A DNA stretch of 64,000 nt from CAYVOV01 sp964453525 (GTDB taxonomy: Bacteria > Chloroflexota > Dehalococcoidia > Dehalococcoidales > UBA2162): contig CAYVOV010000006.1 of NCBI GenBank assembly GCA_964453525.1, forward strand, positions 90,119 through 154,118, written 5' to 3'. Below the pieces are notes generated by a model. The model did not search any database and was not told the origin of the DNA. It saw nothing but the letters and a program-made list of their open reading frames with translations. This document shows, one piece after another, positions 1-8,333 of this stretch (the first letter of the stretch is position 1; every line of letters begins with the position of its first letter). Position numbers and translations under genes: made by a program.

Positions 1-293
1 CGGTCGAAAGCCACCCGGTCTATCCCCTTGCTCAATGCCCGCTTTGCTACCAGGGTGCCAACAAGTTCGGACCTGCCTGTCTTATTTTTTCCGGCCAGTT
101 CACTCTTCACCTCAGAATCGAGGGTCGAGGCAGCAACCAAGGTCTGCCCTTTTGTATCGTCAATCACCTGAGCATATATATGGTTCAGGCTCCGGAATAC
201 GTTTAAGCGGGGTGCAGTAGCAGTGCCACTCACCCGGGCTCTGACCCGAAGATGCCTTTTCCGGCGCGCCGCCTGTTTACTGTCCTTTGCCAT
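1..293 (-). CDS. rplR: 50S ribosomal protein L18 (5' part, runs off window)
   Basis: Reading the minus strand from an ATG at 293 gives MAKDSKQAARRRKRHLRVR followed by a typical L18 body (PRLNVFRSLNHIYAQVIDD, then a KRALSKGID stretch) with no stop before the window edge; 97 codons are visible. L18 binds 5S rRNA in the central protuberance of the large subunit. Its ATG overlaps the rplF stop by one base (TAATG), so translation is probably coupled. The 3' end, and whatever follows (S5 in the usual spc order), lies outside the window. Confidence 0.95.
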   Translation of the reverse strand, partial: MAKDSKQAARRKRHLRVRARVSGTATAPRLNVFRSLNHIYAQVIDDTKGQTLVAASTLDSEVKSELAGKNKTGRSELVGTLVAKRALSKGIDRVAFD

Positions 294-847
294 TATTCTC
301 TCCTGCCTATCGCCTTTCCTGCCTTGCCGGCTTTAAGGCGTACCACCTCTCCGGCGTACCTGATACCTTTCCCTTTATACACGTCGGGTGGACGGATAGC
401 CCGAATCCTAGCGGCCATCTCGCCGACTATTTCTTTATCAATCCCCGAAACCTTAATCCGGGTGTTTCCTTCTACGTTGAGGGTGACGCCCGGCATGGGA
501 GATACCTCCACCAGATGCGAGAACCCGATACGGAGGACAAGCTTCTCGCCCTGCTTTTCAGCGCGGTAGCCGACGCCCACTATCTCAAGCTCCTTCTCAA
601 AGCCGGTGGTAACTCCGGTCACCATATTGGCAACAATAGTCCGGGTCAGCCCGTGCATGGAGCGGTGCTCCCGGCTATCACTAGGGCGTGATACCGTCAG
701 AACATCTCCGTCCCGGGTAATAACCATATCCGGATTTACAAGACGGCGAAGCTCGCCTTTGGGTCCGGTGACAGCGACTTCGTCTTCTCCAATAACCACC
801 GTTACGCCCTGAGGCACGTTTATCGGCATTTGTCCTATTCTAGACAT
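293..847 (-). CDS. rplF: 50S ribosomal protein L6
   Basis: 184 residues starting MSRIGQMPINVPQGV, the normal L6 length and N-terminus; it has the two-domain L6 layout and the C-terminal PPDVYKGKGIRYAGE signature, which contacts 23S rRNA near the sarcin-ricin loop. It follows rpsH by 21 nt and shares a base with rplR. Nothing unusual is seen. Confidence 0.97.
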   Translation of the reverse strand: MSRIGQMPINVPQGVTVVIGEDEVAVTGPKGELRRLVNPDMVITRDGDVLTVSRPSDSREHRSMHGLTRTIVANMVTGVTTGFEKELEIVGVGYRAEKQGEKLVLRIGFSHLVEVSPMPGVTLNVEGNTRIKVSGIDKEIVGEMAARIRAIRPPDVYKGKGIRYAGEVVRLKAGKAGKAIGRRE

Positions 848-868
848 AACTTACGCTCCAGGTTATAC

Positions 869-1267
869 CTACATTACATAACATAACAGTTCACCACCAA
901 TTCCCTGCCGCCAGGCTTGCTCCCCGGTCATTATTCCCTTGGATGTGGAAACAATGGCAACTCCCATCCCTCCGGCAACCCGGGGGATTTCCTTTTTACC
1001 CACGTATACTCTCAACCCGGGCTTACTAATCCGCTCCAGTCCTGATAGAATCGGCTGTTTATCCTCATCATACTTCAGGTGAATTCTCATCGATTGCTGC
1101 GGTTTGGCCTTAATAATATCGTACTCACTGATAAATCCTTCCTCTTTAAGGATTCTGGCAATAGCCACCTTCATCCTCGAGGCAGGCATCAGTACCGAAT
1201 CATGCCTCACCATAACAGCGTTACGTATCCTTGTTAACATATCCGCTATCGGATCCGAGACAGTCAC
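869..1267 (-). CDS. rpsH: 30S ribosomal protein S8
   Basis: 132 residues starting MTVSDPIADMLTRIRNA, the S8 N-terminal hallmark, and ending in the GGMGVAIVSTSKGIMT region typical of the 16S rRNA helix-21 binding domain. Length is normal. In many bacteria S8 is also the translational repressor of the spc genes; whether it is here cannot be read from the sequence. The gap to rpsN is 53 nt. Confidence 0.97.
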   Translation of the reverse strand: MTVSDPIADMLTRIRNAVMVRHDSVLMPASRMKVAIARILKEEGFISEYDIIKAKPQQSMRIHLKYDEDKQPILSGLERISKPGLRVYVGKKEIPRVAGGMGVAIVSTSKGIMTGEQAWRQGIGGELLCYVM

Positions 1268-1320
1268 TTTTCCTCCTTCTGGCCGGTTAAGACTCCTGTT
1301 TGAATTGCCGTATCAGCCAC

Positions 1321-1506
1321 TTACCAGCTCGATTTCCTCACCCCGGGAATCTGGCCGGTCAGAGCGAGCTCGCGGAAGCAGATGCGGCACAGGCCGAATT
1401 TACGCATATAAGCACGGGGCCGACCACACACATTACATCGGTTATGCTGCTGAACCTTATATTTGGTCGGACGCGCCCACTTAGCGATTTCAGATTTTTT
1501 TGCCAA
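1321..1506 (-). CDS. rpsN: 30S ribosomal protein S14, zinc-binding type
   Basis: 61 residues, the short C+ (type Z) form of S14. Cysteines at 24, 27, 40 and 43 form a C-x2-C-x12-C-x2-C zinc ribbon (RCNVCGRPRAYMRKFGLCRI). It ends in the usual GVRKSSW. The gene sits between rplE and rpsH with 5 nt to the rplE stop, the normal spc position. Confidence 0.97.
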   Translation of the reverse strand: MAKKSEIAKWARPTKYKVQQHNRCNVCGRPRAYMRKFGLCRICFRELALTGQIPGVRKSSW

Positions 1507-1511
1507 TAATA

Positions 1512-2063
1512 TTACCCCTCTCGTTCCGGAGCGAAAGGCATGCCCAGTAGCTCCAGCAAGTTTCTACCTTCCTCGTCAGTTTTTGCCGTGGTAACGATTG
1601 ATACCTCCAGCCCGCGTGTCTTATCTATCTTGTCATATTCGATTTCCGGGAAAACGGTCTGCTCTCTGAAGGCAAGAGTATAATTACCACGACCGTCAAA
1701 GGAGTTCCTGGGAACTCCCTGAAACTCCCGGATACGGCAGAGGACGGTATTCAGTAACTTGTCAAGAAAATCATACATCCGCTCACCGCGCAGGGTTACT
1801 TTCAACCCAACAGGCATTCCTGTCCTTAACCTGAAAGCGGCTATAGATTTCTTGGCGCGGGTAGTTATCGGGTGCTGCCCTGAAATAGTAGCCAGGTCCC
1901 CTTCGGCCGATTCCAGAGCCTTGGCATTCTGTATCGCCTCTCCCACGCCGATATTAAGCACAACCTTCTCCAGGCGCGGCACCTGCATCACATTCTCATA
2001 CCCCACCCGTTCAATGAGAGCGGGAGTAACCTCATTTTTATACTTTTCCTTTAATCGTGACAC
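1512..2063 (-). CDS. rplE: 50S ribosomal protein L5
   Basis: 183 residues; MSRLKEKYKNEVTPAL start, PRLEKVVLNIGVGEA motif and C-terminal KTDEEGRNLLELLGMPF identify L5, the 5S rRNA and P-site tRNA-contacting protein. The start codon is GTG at 2063-2061, directly abutting the rplX stop (TAA at 2066-2064), which implies coupled translation. Confidence 0.96.
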   Translation of the reverse strand: MSRLKEKYKNEVTPALIERVGYENVMQVPRLEKVVLNIGVGEAIQNAKALESAEGDLATISGQHPITTRAKKSIAAFRLRTGMPVGLKVTLRGERMYDFLDKLLNTVLCRIREFQGVPRNSFDGRGNYTLAFREQTVFPEIEYDKIDKTRGLEVSIVTTAKTDEEGRNLLELLGMPFAPEREG

Positions 2064-2375
2064 TTAATCAATCACCTCATTACAGGAGCGGCAAATCCTT
2101 ACCTTCTTGCCGTCAGCCAGAGAACGGAAACCCACCCTGGTAGGACGGTTACACTTACCGCACACCAGCATCACGTCGGAGACATTAAGTGGCTCTTCTC
2201 GCTCTATTATGCCCGCCTGCCTGACCTGTCCCGTAGCCCGGGCATGTCTTTTAATAAAGTTGATACCTTCAACGAGTACCCTGCCTTTCTTCGGGTAGGC
2301 AAAGCGTACCTTGCCTTTTTTACCCTTATCTTTACCGGCAATTACAAGCACCGTATCATTTTTTCTTATTTTCAT
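2064..2375 (-). CDS. rplX: 50S ribosomal protein L24, with zinc-ribbon tail
   Basis: 103 residues. The KOW motif (DTVLVIAGKDKGKKGKV) occupies the N-terminus. The C-terminal part keeps two cysteine pairs, CGKC and CRSC, the zinc-binding variant of L24. L24 initiates 50S assembly. It is 2 nt from rplN and directly abuts rplE. Confidence 0.96.
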   Translation of the reverse strand: MKIRKNDTVLVIAGKDKGKKGKVRFAYPKKGRVLVEGINFIKRHARATGQVRQAGIIEREEPLNVSDVMLVCGKCNRPTRVGFRSLADGKKVRICRSCNEVID

Positions 2376-2377
2376 TC

Positions 2378-2746
2378 CTATAAAACCTCAGGGGCTAAAG
2401 AAATAATCTTGGTAAAATTCTTATCCCTCATCTCCCTGGCAACAGGACCGAATATCCGGGTTCCCCTTGGATTATTTTTATCGGTAAGAATAACCGCGGC
2501 ATTTTCATCAAACCTGATGGAAGAACCGTCAAGCCGCCGGTAGGCCTTGGCGGTACGGATAATAACTGCCCTGACCACTTCACCTTTCTTTACCGCTCCG
2601 CCGGGTATCGCCCGCTTGACCGAAGCCACGATGACATCACCTACCCTGGCATATTTCTTGCCGGTGCCGCCCAGCAAGCCAATACACATAATCTGCCTGG
2701 CGCCGGTGTTGTCTGCTACTTTAAGTCTGGTGTTCGGTTGAATCAT
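2378..2746 (-). CDS. rplN: 50S ribosomal protein L14
   Basis: 122 residues, the invariant L14 length; starts MIQPNTRLKVADNTGARQIM and carries the FDENAAVILTDKNNPRGTRIFGPVARE signature region. L14 lies at the subunit interface. It follows rpsQ by 23 nt. Confidence 0.98.
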   Translation of the reverse strand: MIQPNTRLKVADNTGARQIMCIGLLGGTGKKYARVGDVIVASVKRAIPGGAVKKGEVVRAVIIRTAKAYRRLDGSSIRFDENAAVILTDKNNPRGTRIFGPVAREMRDKNFTKIISLAPEVL

Positions 2747-2769
2747 AATTCTTTACCCTTAAACTGCCC

Positions 2770-3051
2770 TCAGCTTATTTCCTCGGGTTGGACCTCCACC
2801 ACCTCTTTCTTTGTTATAATTTCTGCTACCCGCCACCGCTTTTCCTTTGAGAGAGGGCGGGTTTCTATAATCCTTACTATATCCCCCTGGGCACACTCAT
2901 TCTTTTCATCATGGGCCTTATATTTAACTGCTCTCCTGACGCTCTTCCTATACAGCGGATGACGCTTGAATGTATCCACCGCCACGACAACAGTCTTGTC
3001 CATCTTGTTACTTACAATTCTACCGATTCTTGTCTTGCGCTTAGTCTCCAT
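2770..3051 (-). CDS. rpsQ: 30S ribosomal protein S17
   Basis: 93 residues; KTRIGRIVSNKMDKTVVVAVD and GDIVRIIETRPLSKEKRWRV are the S17 OB-fold signatures. It binds 16S rRNA helix 11. The gap of 43 nt to rpmC is normal for the S10 cluster. Confidence 0.97.
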   Translation of the reverse strand: METKRKTRIGRIVSNKMDKTVVVAVDTFKRHPLYRKSVRRAVKYKAHDEKNECAQGDIVRIIETRPLSKEKRWRVAEIITKKEVVEVQPEEIS

Positions 3052-3094
3052 TTTTTATACCTGCACGGGGCACGGCCAAGCAGCAGGTTTAAAC

Positions 3095-3292
3095 CTACCT
3101 TATGCCCAGCTCTCTCTCCTTCATAATAGTCTGCAGCCTGGCTATCTCTTTTTTAACCCTGTGAACCTCGCGATGGTTCACCAGCTGTCTGGTAGCAAGG
3201 CGAAAACGGAGCTCAAAAAGCTCTTTACGTGATGCTTCAAGTTGCTTTTCCAGCTCGTCATTACTAAGAGCACGAATTTCCTCTACGTTCAA
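3095..3292 (-). CDS. rpmC: 50S ribosomal protein L29
   Basis: 65 residues forming two long helices, with the L29 signature spanning EASRKELFELRFRLATRQL and VKKEIARLQTIMKERE. It sits by the peptide exit tunnel. It lies 25 nt after rplP. Confidence 0.96.
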   Translation of the reverse strand: MNVEEIRALSNDELEKQLEASRKELFELRFRLATRQLVNHREVHRVKKEIARLQTIMKERELGIR

Positions 3293-3317
3293 TATTCACC
3301 AGCCCCTAATTCATACA

Positions 3318-3749
3318 TTAATCGGCGACGGGCGCTCCGCTGGACTCCCTGGTAATGAATTTGGTATCTATCGGGAGCTTATGCGAAGCAAGACGCATCG
3401 CCTCTTTTGCTACATTCTCGGCAACGCCGGTCATTTCAAAGATGATTCTCCCCGGCTTAACAACCGCTACCCAGTGGTCAGGAGCACCCTTCCCGGAACC
3501 CATCCGGGTCTCTGCCGCCTTTTTAGTAACCGGCTTGTCCGGGAAAACACGTATCCAGATATGTCCGCCACGGCGGACATGACGGGTAATAGCCCGGCGA
3601 GCTGCCTCAATCTGACGGGCGGTCAGCCAGGCAGGCTCCATTGCCTGCAGGGCAAAATCGCCAAAATTTATCGTGTTCCCGGAGTTTGCCTGACCCCGGC
3701 GACGTCCCTTCTGAACCTTGCGGAATTTAACTCGCTTAGGTTGTTGCAC
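3318..3749 (-). CDS. rplP: 50S ribosomal protein L16
   Basis: 143 residues; the N-terminal PKRVKFRKVQKGRRRGQA and the RRGGHIWIRVFPDKPVTKK block are L16 hallmarks. L16 organises the A-site tRNA elbow on the 50S subunit. The start is GTG at 3749, chosen because GGGGAG lies 6-7 nt upstream and it gives the conserved N-terminus. In the corrected frame the S3 gene runs 14 nt past this start, so the two genes overlap. Confidence 0.96.
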   Translation of the reverse strand: MQQPKRVKFRKVQKGRRRGQANSGNTINFGDFALQAMEPAWLTARQIEAARRAITRHVRRGGHIWIRVFPDKPVTKKAAETRMGSGKGAPDHWVAVVKPGRIIFEMTGVAENVAKEAMRLASHKLPIDTKFITRESSGAPVAD

Positions 3750-4831
3750 TGTTCTCCCCTTCTTCTTCGGCAGGCTTCTCTTCCGTACTGGCTTCGGCTA
3801 CCGGCTCGGCTGGTGCTTCTTCGGTTTTCGCCGCCGCCCGGCTTCTCCTTCTCGGCTTCGGCTTCTCTTCTTCTACCGCCTCAGCCGGCGTTTCCCCGGC
3901 ACTGACCTCGGCTACCGGCTCAGCCGGTGCTTCTTCGGTTTTCGCCGCCGCCCGGCTTCTCCTTCTCGGCTTCGGCTTCTNNNNNNNNNNNNNNNNNNNN
4001 NNNNNNNNNNNNNNNNNNNNNNNNNNNNNNNNNNNNNNNNNNNNNNNNNNNNNNNNNNNNNNNNNNNNNNNNNNNNNNNNCTTCTTCTACCGCCTCAGCC
4101 GGCGCTTCCTCGACGCTTACTTCGGCTACCGGCTCAATAGCCTCTTCTTCTACTGCTTCGACGGGCGCTTCCTCTGCCATCACCTCTTCCATTTCCTCCC
4201 TTAATTCCGGCAGAATATCTCCCTTGTATATCCAGACTTTTACTCCAATCCGGCCCATCGTGGTCCGTGCTTCAACGAAGCCGTAATCAATATCTGCCCG
4301 CAGCGTGTGCAGAGGTACCTGACCTTCGTGCATGGTCAGGCGGCGGGCTATCTCGGCACCGCCCAGTCTTCCGGAGCAGCTAACTTTTACCCCCTTGGCT
4401 CCGGCCTGCATGGTGCGTAGCGTCGCCTGTTTCATCGCTCTCCGGAAGGCGACGCGGCGTTCTATCTGATCGGCTATTGTCCTCGCCACAAGATAAGCAT
4501 CAAGCTCAGGCCGCTGAATCTCCTGGATATTAAGCTGTATCTTCTTCCCGACAAGCCCCTCAAGGTAAGCCCTGGTCTCATCAACCCGCTGTCCACCCCG
4601 ACCGATAACAATACCGGGGCGGGCAGTATGGATGGTCATCGACACTCTGTTCGCCTGGCGTTCAATCTCCACAAGCGAGACAGCGGCTTCCGCATACCTG
4701 TCCTGAATGCCCTTCCGGAGCTTCAGGTCCTCCTGAAGATACTCGCTGTAGTGCCGGTCAGAATACCACTTTGCCTGCCAGTCACGAATGACGCCGATTC
4801 TAAAACCTACCGGGTGAACCTTGTGTCCCAT
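3736..4831 (-). CDS. rpsC: 30S ribosomal protein S3 with long repetitive Ala/Glu/Lys/Arg tail, interrupted by an assembly gap
   Basis: The S3 body begins MGHKVHPVGFRIGVIRDW at 4831, with GGAGGAGG about 8 nt upstream. KH domain GIVIGRGGQRVDETRAYLEG and the C-terminal RTTMGRIGVKVWIYKGDI follow, covering about 215 residues. A low-complexity tail then starts (acidic AEAVEEEAIEPVAEV stretch) and meets 100 N. On the far side the frame that matches the tail reads KPKPRRRSRAAAKTEEAPAE, repeats it once, and stops at TAA 3738-3736 inside the rplP start. A naive translation through the N run shifts frame (100 is not divisible by 3) and stops falsely at about 3920. Removing the N joins the flanks in frame, so the product is probably one protein with three or more tail repeats. 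Confidence 0.9.
3765..3980 (-). repeat. 114-bp in-frame tandem repeat in the rpsC tail
   Basis: The sequence beginning gcttctccttctcggcttcg occurs at 3841 and again at 3955, a 114-nt period equal to 38 codons. Each unit encodes a basic block (KPKPRRRSRAAAK) followed by an acidic Ala/Pro/Glu block. The unit nearest the stop has decayed into a short acidic terminus. The post-gap sequence from 4081 matches the continuation of a unit, so further copies may be collapsed in the gap. Confidence 0.9.
3981..4080. other. Assembly gap of exactly 100 N
   Basis: 100 unknown bases inside rpsC. The flanking bases (ggcttct on the left, cttcttctaccgcc on the right) are contiguous in the intact repeat copy at 3860-3880. 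The gap therefore sits precisely at a repeat register and its true length is unknown; 100 is a placeholder size. Confidence 0.98.
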
Positions 4832-4832
4832 T

Positions 4833-5171
4833 CTAATCCTCCTCCTCCGCAACAACGACTGTTATATGGCTGGAGCGCTTGAGAATAGGGCTGACCCTTC
4901 CTCTGGACCTGGGACGGTACCTTTTTAAAGTCCGTGCCTCATCAGCAAATATCTCAACAATCCTTAAATCCGCAGGCGACAGCTGAAAAGCGTCCTCGGC
5001 GTTTGCCGCCGCCGATTTAATCGTCCTGGCCACAACTCGAGCCGATGGCGAAGGTGTAAACTGAAGCATTGTTAACGCTTCCTCAACTTTTTTGCCCCGC
5101 ACCATATCTATCAGCAGACGCGCTTTACGTGGTGGTACTCCCGTATCCTTAGATATTGCTCTGACTTCCAT
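4833..5171 (-). CDS. rplV: 50S ribosomal protein L22
   Basis: 112 residues; the VPPRKARLLIDMVRGKKVEEAL N-terminal region and C-terminal YRPRSRGRVSPILKRSSHITVVV are L22 signatures; the loop of this protein lines the exit tunnel. Its stop (TAG) lies 1 nt from the rpsC ATG, so the two are translationally coupled. Confidence 0.97.
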   Translation of the reverse strand: MEVRAISKDTGVPPRKARLLIDMVRGKKVEEALTMLQFTPSPSARVVARTIKSAAANAEDAFQLSPADLRIVEIFADEARTLKRYRPRSRGRVSPILKRSSHITVVVAEEED

Positions 5172-5200
5172 ATCGTATCCTGCCTGAATAAACTAAACCG

Positions 5201-5491
5201 CTATCTCCTTCTTACCTGAGATGTCCTTTCCGCTCTGGAGATATGTCCTCTGAAAGTCCTTGTCGAGGCAAACTCACCCAGCTTGTGTCCCACCATGTTT
5301 TCAGTAATAAAGATAGGAACATGCCGCCGGCCGTCATGTACCCCGATGGTAAGCCCGACCATTTCAGGAACAATCGTAGACCAGCGCGCCCAGGTCTTTA
5401 TCACCTGCTTTTCACCGGAACGGTTTAACGCCTCCACTTTTTTCATTAACTTTTCATTAAGGGCCGGCCCTTTTTTAATTGACCTTGACAT
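5201..5491 (-). CDS. rpsS: 30S ribosomal protein S19
   Basis: 96 residues starting MSRSIKKGPALNEKLMKKV and carrying TWARWSTIVPEMVGLTIGVHDGRRH with the GHKLGEFASTRTFRGH end of S19, the 30S head protein that contacts S13 and A-site tRNA. The 29-nt gap to rplV and 80-nt gap from rplB are normal. Confidence 0.97.
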   Translation of the reverse strand: MSRSIKKGPALNEKLMKKVEALNRSGEKQVIKTWARWSTIVPEMVGLTIGVHDGRRHVPIFITENMVGHKLGEFASTRTFRGHISRAERTSQVRRR

Positions 5492-5571
5492 ATCTATTTA
5501 CCCCAGACATCATCCATAATCGTGTTTCCTATCGTCTTCCTGAAAGGCTTTTCAGCTTCTTTTACGGTACC

Positions 5572-6402
5572 TTATTTCTTCCCCCGACGTTTCACAATAA
5601 ATTTATCCGAAGCCTTCGGCTTGCGGGTCTTATAACCCAGGGCCGGTTTACCCCAGGGCGTCTTGGGACCGGGCAAGCCTACCGGGCTTCTGCCCTCTCC
5701 ACCACCGTGAGGGTGGTCACGCGGAGTCATCGCCGAACCTCTTACCGTCGGCCGCCAGCCGAGCCACCTTTTACGCCCCGCTTTACCGAGTTTGATACCC
5801 TGATGGTCTACATTGCCCACCTGTCCGATTGTAGCCATACACTCACTGCGAATCTGCCTGGCTTCACCGGAGGGCAGCCGAATCAGCGAATAGTCCCCCT
5901 CCACGGCTACTATCTGAGCTTCCATTCCAGCACTGCGCGCCAGTTGAGCGCCTTTACCCGGCTGCAACTCAATATTGTGGATAACCGTTCCACTCGGAAT
6001 ATCCTTCAGCGGCAGGGCATTCCCCGGCTTAATCTCGGCACCGCTGCCCGCTTTTACTGTATCGCCCACTTTCAGCCCGAGAGGTGCCAGAATGTACCTC
6101 TTGTCCCCATCGGCATAAAAGATAAGAGCAATACGTGCCGAGCGATTGGGGTCGTATTCAATTGCCGCCACTCTGCCCGGAACGCCAATCTTATCTCTCT
6201 TAAAGTCAATAATGCGCAGCCTCCGCTTCGCTCCTCCGCCACGGTGACGAACCGTTATCCTACCCTGACTGTTGCGTCCGCCTCTCTTCTTCAGGGGCAG
6301 GACAAGGGATTTCTCCGGCTTGCTCTTTGTTATTTCATCAAAAGTAGCACCGGTCATACCCCGTCTGCCGGGTGATGTCGGCCGATATACCTTTACAGCC
6401 AT
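5572..6402 (-). CDS. rplB: 50S ribosomal protein L2
   Basis: 276 residues; N-terminal YRPTSPGRRGMTGATF and the C-terminal TPRDHPHGGGEGRSP motif with the conserved His of the peptidyl-transferase region. Length and end (KFIVKRRGKK) are canonical. It is separated from rplW by an unusually long 355-nt spacer, which breaks the otherwise tight operon. Confidence 0.97.
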   Translation of the reverse strand: MAVKVYRPTSPGRRGMTGATFDEITKSKPEKSLVLPLKKRGGRNSQGRITVRHRGGGAKRRLRIIDFKRDKIGVPGRVAAIEYDPNRSARIALIFYADGDKRYILAPLGLKVGDTVKAGSGAEIKPGNALPLKDIPSGTVIHNIELQPGKGAQLARSAGMEAQIVAVEGDYSLIRLPSGEARQIRSECMATIGQVGNVDHQGIKLGKAGRKRWLGWRPTVRGSAMTPRDHPHGGGEGRSPVGLPGPKTPWGKPALGYKTRKPKASDKFIVKRRGKK

Positions 6403-6757
6403 TTTCTAATACAATCTCCTGATTTTTATAACCCCATCCCCCTGTATCCCGTTCCCCTTTTTAAGAGCCTTGCCCTAAAAATCGTGTGTCCCTGTCACCC
6501 TGGAGCGTAGCGAAGGGTCTCAGGGAGGAGGGGATTATCTTGACTCCCCACCCTGAGATTCTTCGTCCCGATGTAATCGGGACTCCAGAATGACTTTTGA
6601 GGCAAGTCCCTTTTTAAGAGGAAGGGGAAGTTCTTTTATGAGAGGGACTCCGCCCCTCCAACTTCCTGTTACTTCCGTCTCCACCTCTCTAAAGACTCTC
6701 TTTTTTATCGCTCTCCTTCAGAAGAGGTAAGGCCCCTTCGCACTTACCCTCGAAATA
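6403..6757. repeat. 355-bp non-coding insert between rplW and rplB containing dispersed repeat blocks
   Basis: No credible gene. It contains ataaccccatcccc-tgtatccc (about 6428-6450), a near match of which recurs at 18784-18805. It also has a caccctgg-agcg-agcgaagggtct block (about 6498-6522) resembling the ccctgagcttgtcgaagggtct block at 15850-15871, and the palindrome tcccgatgtaatcggga (about 6566-6584). Such mobile intergenic repeats are seldom found inside a ribosomal operon, so this is probably an insertion that the operon reads through. Confidence 0.7.
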
Positions 6758-7042
6758 CTATGCGCCCTCGAAAAATTCAATACTATCGCCGGGCTTGAGT
6801 GTTACCACAGCCTTTTTCCACGGATGAGCCGGCAGTTCCCGCCTGCCCAGTCTCCGTCTCTTACCCGGCATTGATATCACATTGACTGCCACAACCTCAA
6901 CGTTAAATGCTTTCTCCACCGCCTGCTTAATCTGCGGTTTGGTTGCTGCCTTATCTACCTCGAAAGCGTACTTACTCTCAACCTGGAGAGTCGTAGACTT
7001 TTCAGTTATCAGCGGACGCCGCAGTACCTCATACAGGTGCAC
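6758..7042 (-). CDS. rplW: 50S ribosomal protein L23
   Basis: 94 residues; LYEVLRRPLITEKSTTLQVE start, KYAFEVDKAATKPQIKQAVE and GRRELPAHPWKKAVVTLKPG are L23 hallmarks. L23 forms the docking site for trigger factor and SRP at the tunnel exit. Its start lies 14 nt inside the end of rplD. Confidence 0.96.
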   Translation of the reverse strand: MHLYEVLRRPLITEKSTTLQVESKYAFEVDKAATKPQIKQAVEKAFNVEVVAVNVISMPGKRRRLGRRELPAHPWKKAVVTLKPGDSIEFFEGA

Positions 7043-7685
7043 CGCTTCCTCCTTCAGATACTTTCCCGCCCCAGATTTCTTCCGCTTTGCGTACCGCAGG
7101 TACCGTCATCAGCAGCTTTTTGCGGGAAAGGATGTCAACAACATTAAGCAGACTTGCCGGCATTGTCTTGACCACCGGCAGGTTCCGGGCTGATTTTGTA
7201 ATATTCTCTTCCGGCTCGGAGGTAACGATAAGAGCCGAGGTATCTACTCCCAGCGCTGCCAGAACCTTCACCATTTCTTTTGTCTTCGGTTCATCCATCG
7301 TAAATGGCTCAAGAACGACAAGCTCATTATCTCTGGCTTTGGCGGAGAGAACGCAGCGCAGGGCCAGCTGGCGCATCTTCTTCGGCATTGCCTGACGGTA
7401 GCTTCTCGGCCTGGGACCAAAAACTATGCCTCCCCCCTGGCGCAACGGCGATTTTATGCTGCCGGCACGGGCGCGACCAGTACCTTTCTGCCGGAACAAC
7501 TTCCTCGTGCTGCCCTTAACTTCACTCCGGGTTTTCGTGCTGGCCGTTCCCTGGCGGGCATTCGCCTGCTGCCTGACCATCGCCTGATGCACAACTGCCT
7601 GATTAAACGGCACGTCGAAAACCTGCTCGCTTATCTCAATATTATCAACCACTTCACCGGCAATACTATAAACTGGAACCTGCAC
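7029..7685 (-). CDS. rplD: 50S ribosomal protein L4
   Basis: 218 residues; V-x-VYSIAGEVVDNIEIS start, RQGTASTKTRSEVKGSTRK and RQKGTGRARAGSIKSPLRQG (the tunnel-loop signature) identify L4. In other bacteria L4 also controls the S10 operon; no matching leader is evident before rpsJ here. It overlaps rplW by 14 nt and lies 4 nt from rplC. Confidence 0.96.
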   Translation of the reverse strand: MQVPVYSIAGEVVDNIEISEQVFDVPFNQAVVHQAMVRQQANARQGTASTKTRSEVKGSTRKLFRQKGTGRARAGSIKSPLRQGGGIVFGPRPRSYRQAMPKKMRQLALRCVLSAKARDNELVVLEPFTMDEPKTKEMVKVLAALGVDTSALIVTSEPEENITKSARNLPVVKTMPASLLNVVDILSRKKLLMTVPAVRKAEEIWGGKVSEGGSGAPV

Positions 7686-7689
7686 TTAC

Positions 7690-8313
7690 CTATTTCCTCT
7701 TACGTGATTTTTTAATCAAAAGAAGCCCGTTTTTATATCCGGGTACTGCGCCTTTAACAAGCAACAGGTTGCGGTCGGCATCAGCGCCGCAGACTTCCAG
7801 GCCGCGTACTGTAACGCGGTCATTGCCCATTCGTCCCGCCATACGAGTCCCCTTGAGGACTCTACCCGGGGAGGAAGTAGCCCCAATCGAACCCGGATGA
7901 CGGTGGCGGTCGGACTGGCCATGAGTCTTTGGTCCACCGGCAAAACCATGCCTTTTGACAACTCCGGCAAATCCCTTGCTCTTTGATATCCCGGTAACAT
8001 CAATAAGGTCGCCCTCCTCAAACATGCTGACATCTACTTTATCCCCAACTTTAACGGATTCTGTATCGTCAACTCTGAATTCCCGGATATGTCTGAATTT
8101 GCCTAGTTCCTTAAGATGCCCCCGTTGAGGAGAGTTAAGCCGTTTCGCTTCGCCAAAACCAAACTGGACGGCATTATATCCTTCTTTATCGGCAGTCTTA
8201 ACCTGAACCACGGTGCACGGACCGGCTTCGACCGCAGTTACTGCCTCAACCTTGCCGTTCTCCCTGAATATCTGGGTCATTCCAAGTTTCTTACCGATTA
8301 TTCCTGCAACCAT
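7690..8313 (-). CDS. rplC: 50S ribosomal protein L3
   Basis: 207 residues; IIGKKLGMTQIFRENGKVEAV start, GFAGVVKRHGFAGGPKTHGQ and the HRHPGSIGATSSPGRVLKG loop are L3 signatures. L3 is an early 50S assembly protein. The 20-nt gap from rpsJ fits the S10 order. Confidence 0.97.
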   Translation of the reverse strand: MVAGIIGKKLGMTQIFRENGKVEAVTAVEAGPCTVVQVKTADKEGYNAVQFGFGEAKRLNSPQRGHLKELGKFRHIREFRVDDTESVKVGDKVDVSMFEEGDLIDVTGISKSKGFAGVVKRHGFAGGPKTHGQSDRHRHPGSIGATSSPGRVLKGTRMAGRMGNDRVTVRGLEVCGADADRNLLLVKGAVPGYKNGLLLIKKSRKRK

Positions 8314-8333
8314 TTCTCTATTAACGCTCTCTG

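Noticed and set aside
3920..3980. S3 ending at about 3920 after the N run
   Set aside because: This frame arises only because 100 N is not a multiple of three; the other frame continues the tail repeat to a stop inside the rplP start.
5479..6375. 298-codon open frame opposite rplB
   Set aside because: Antisense shadow of the highly conserved rplB.
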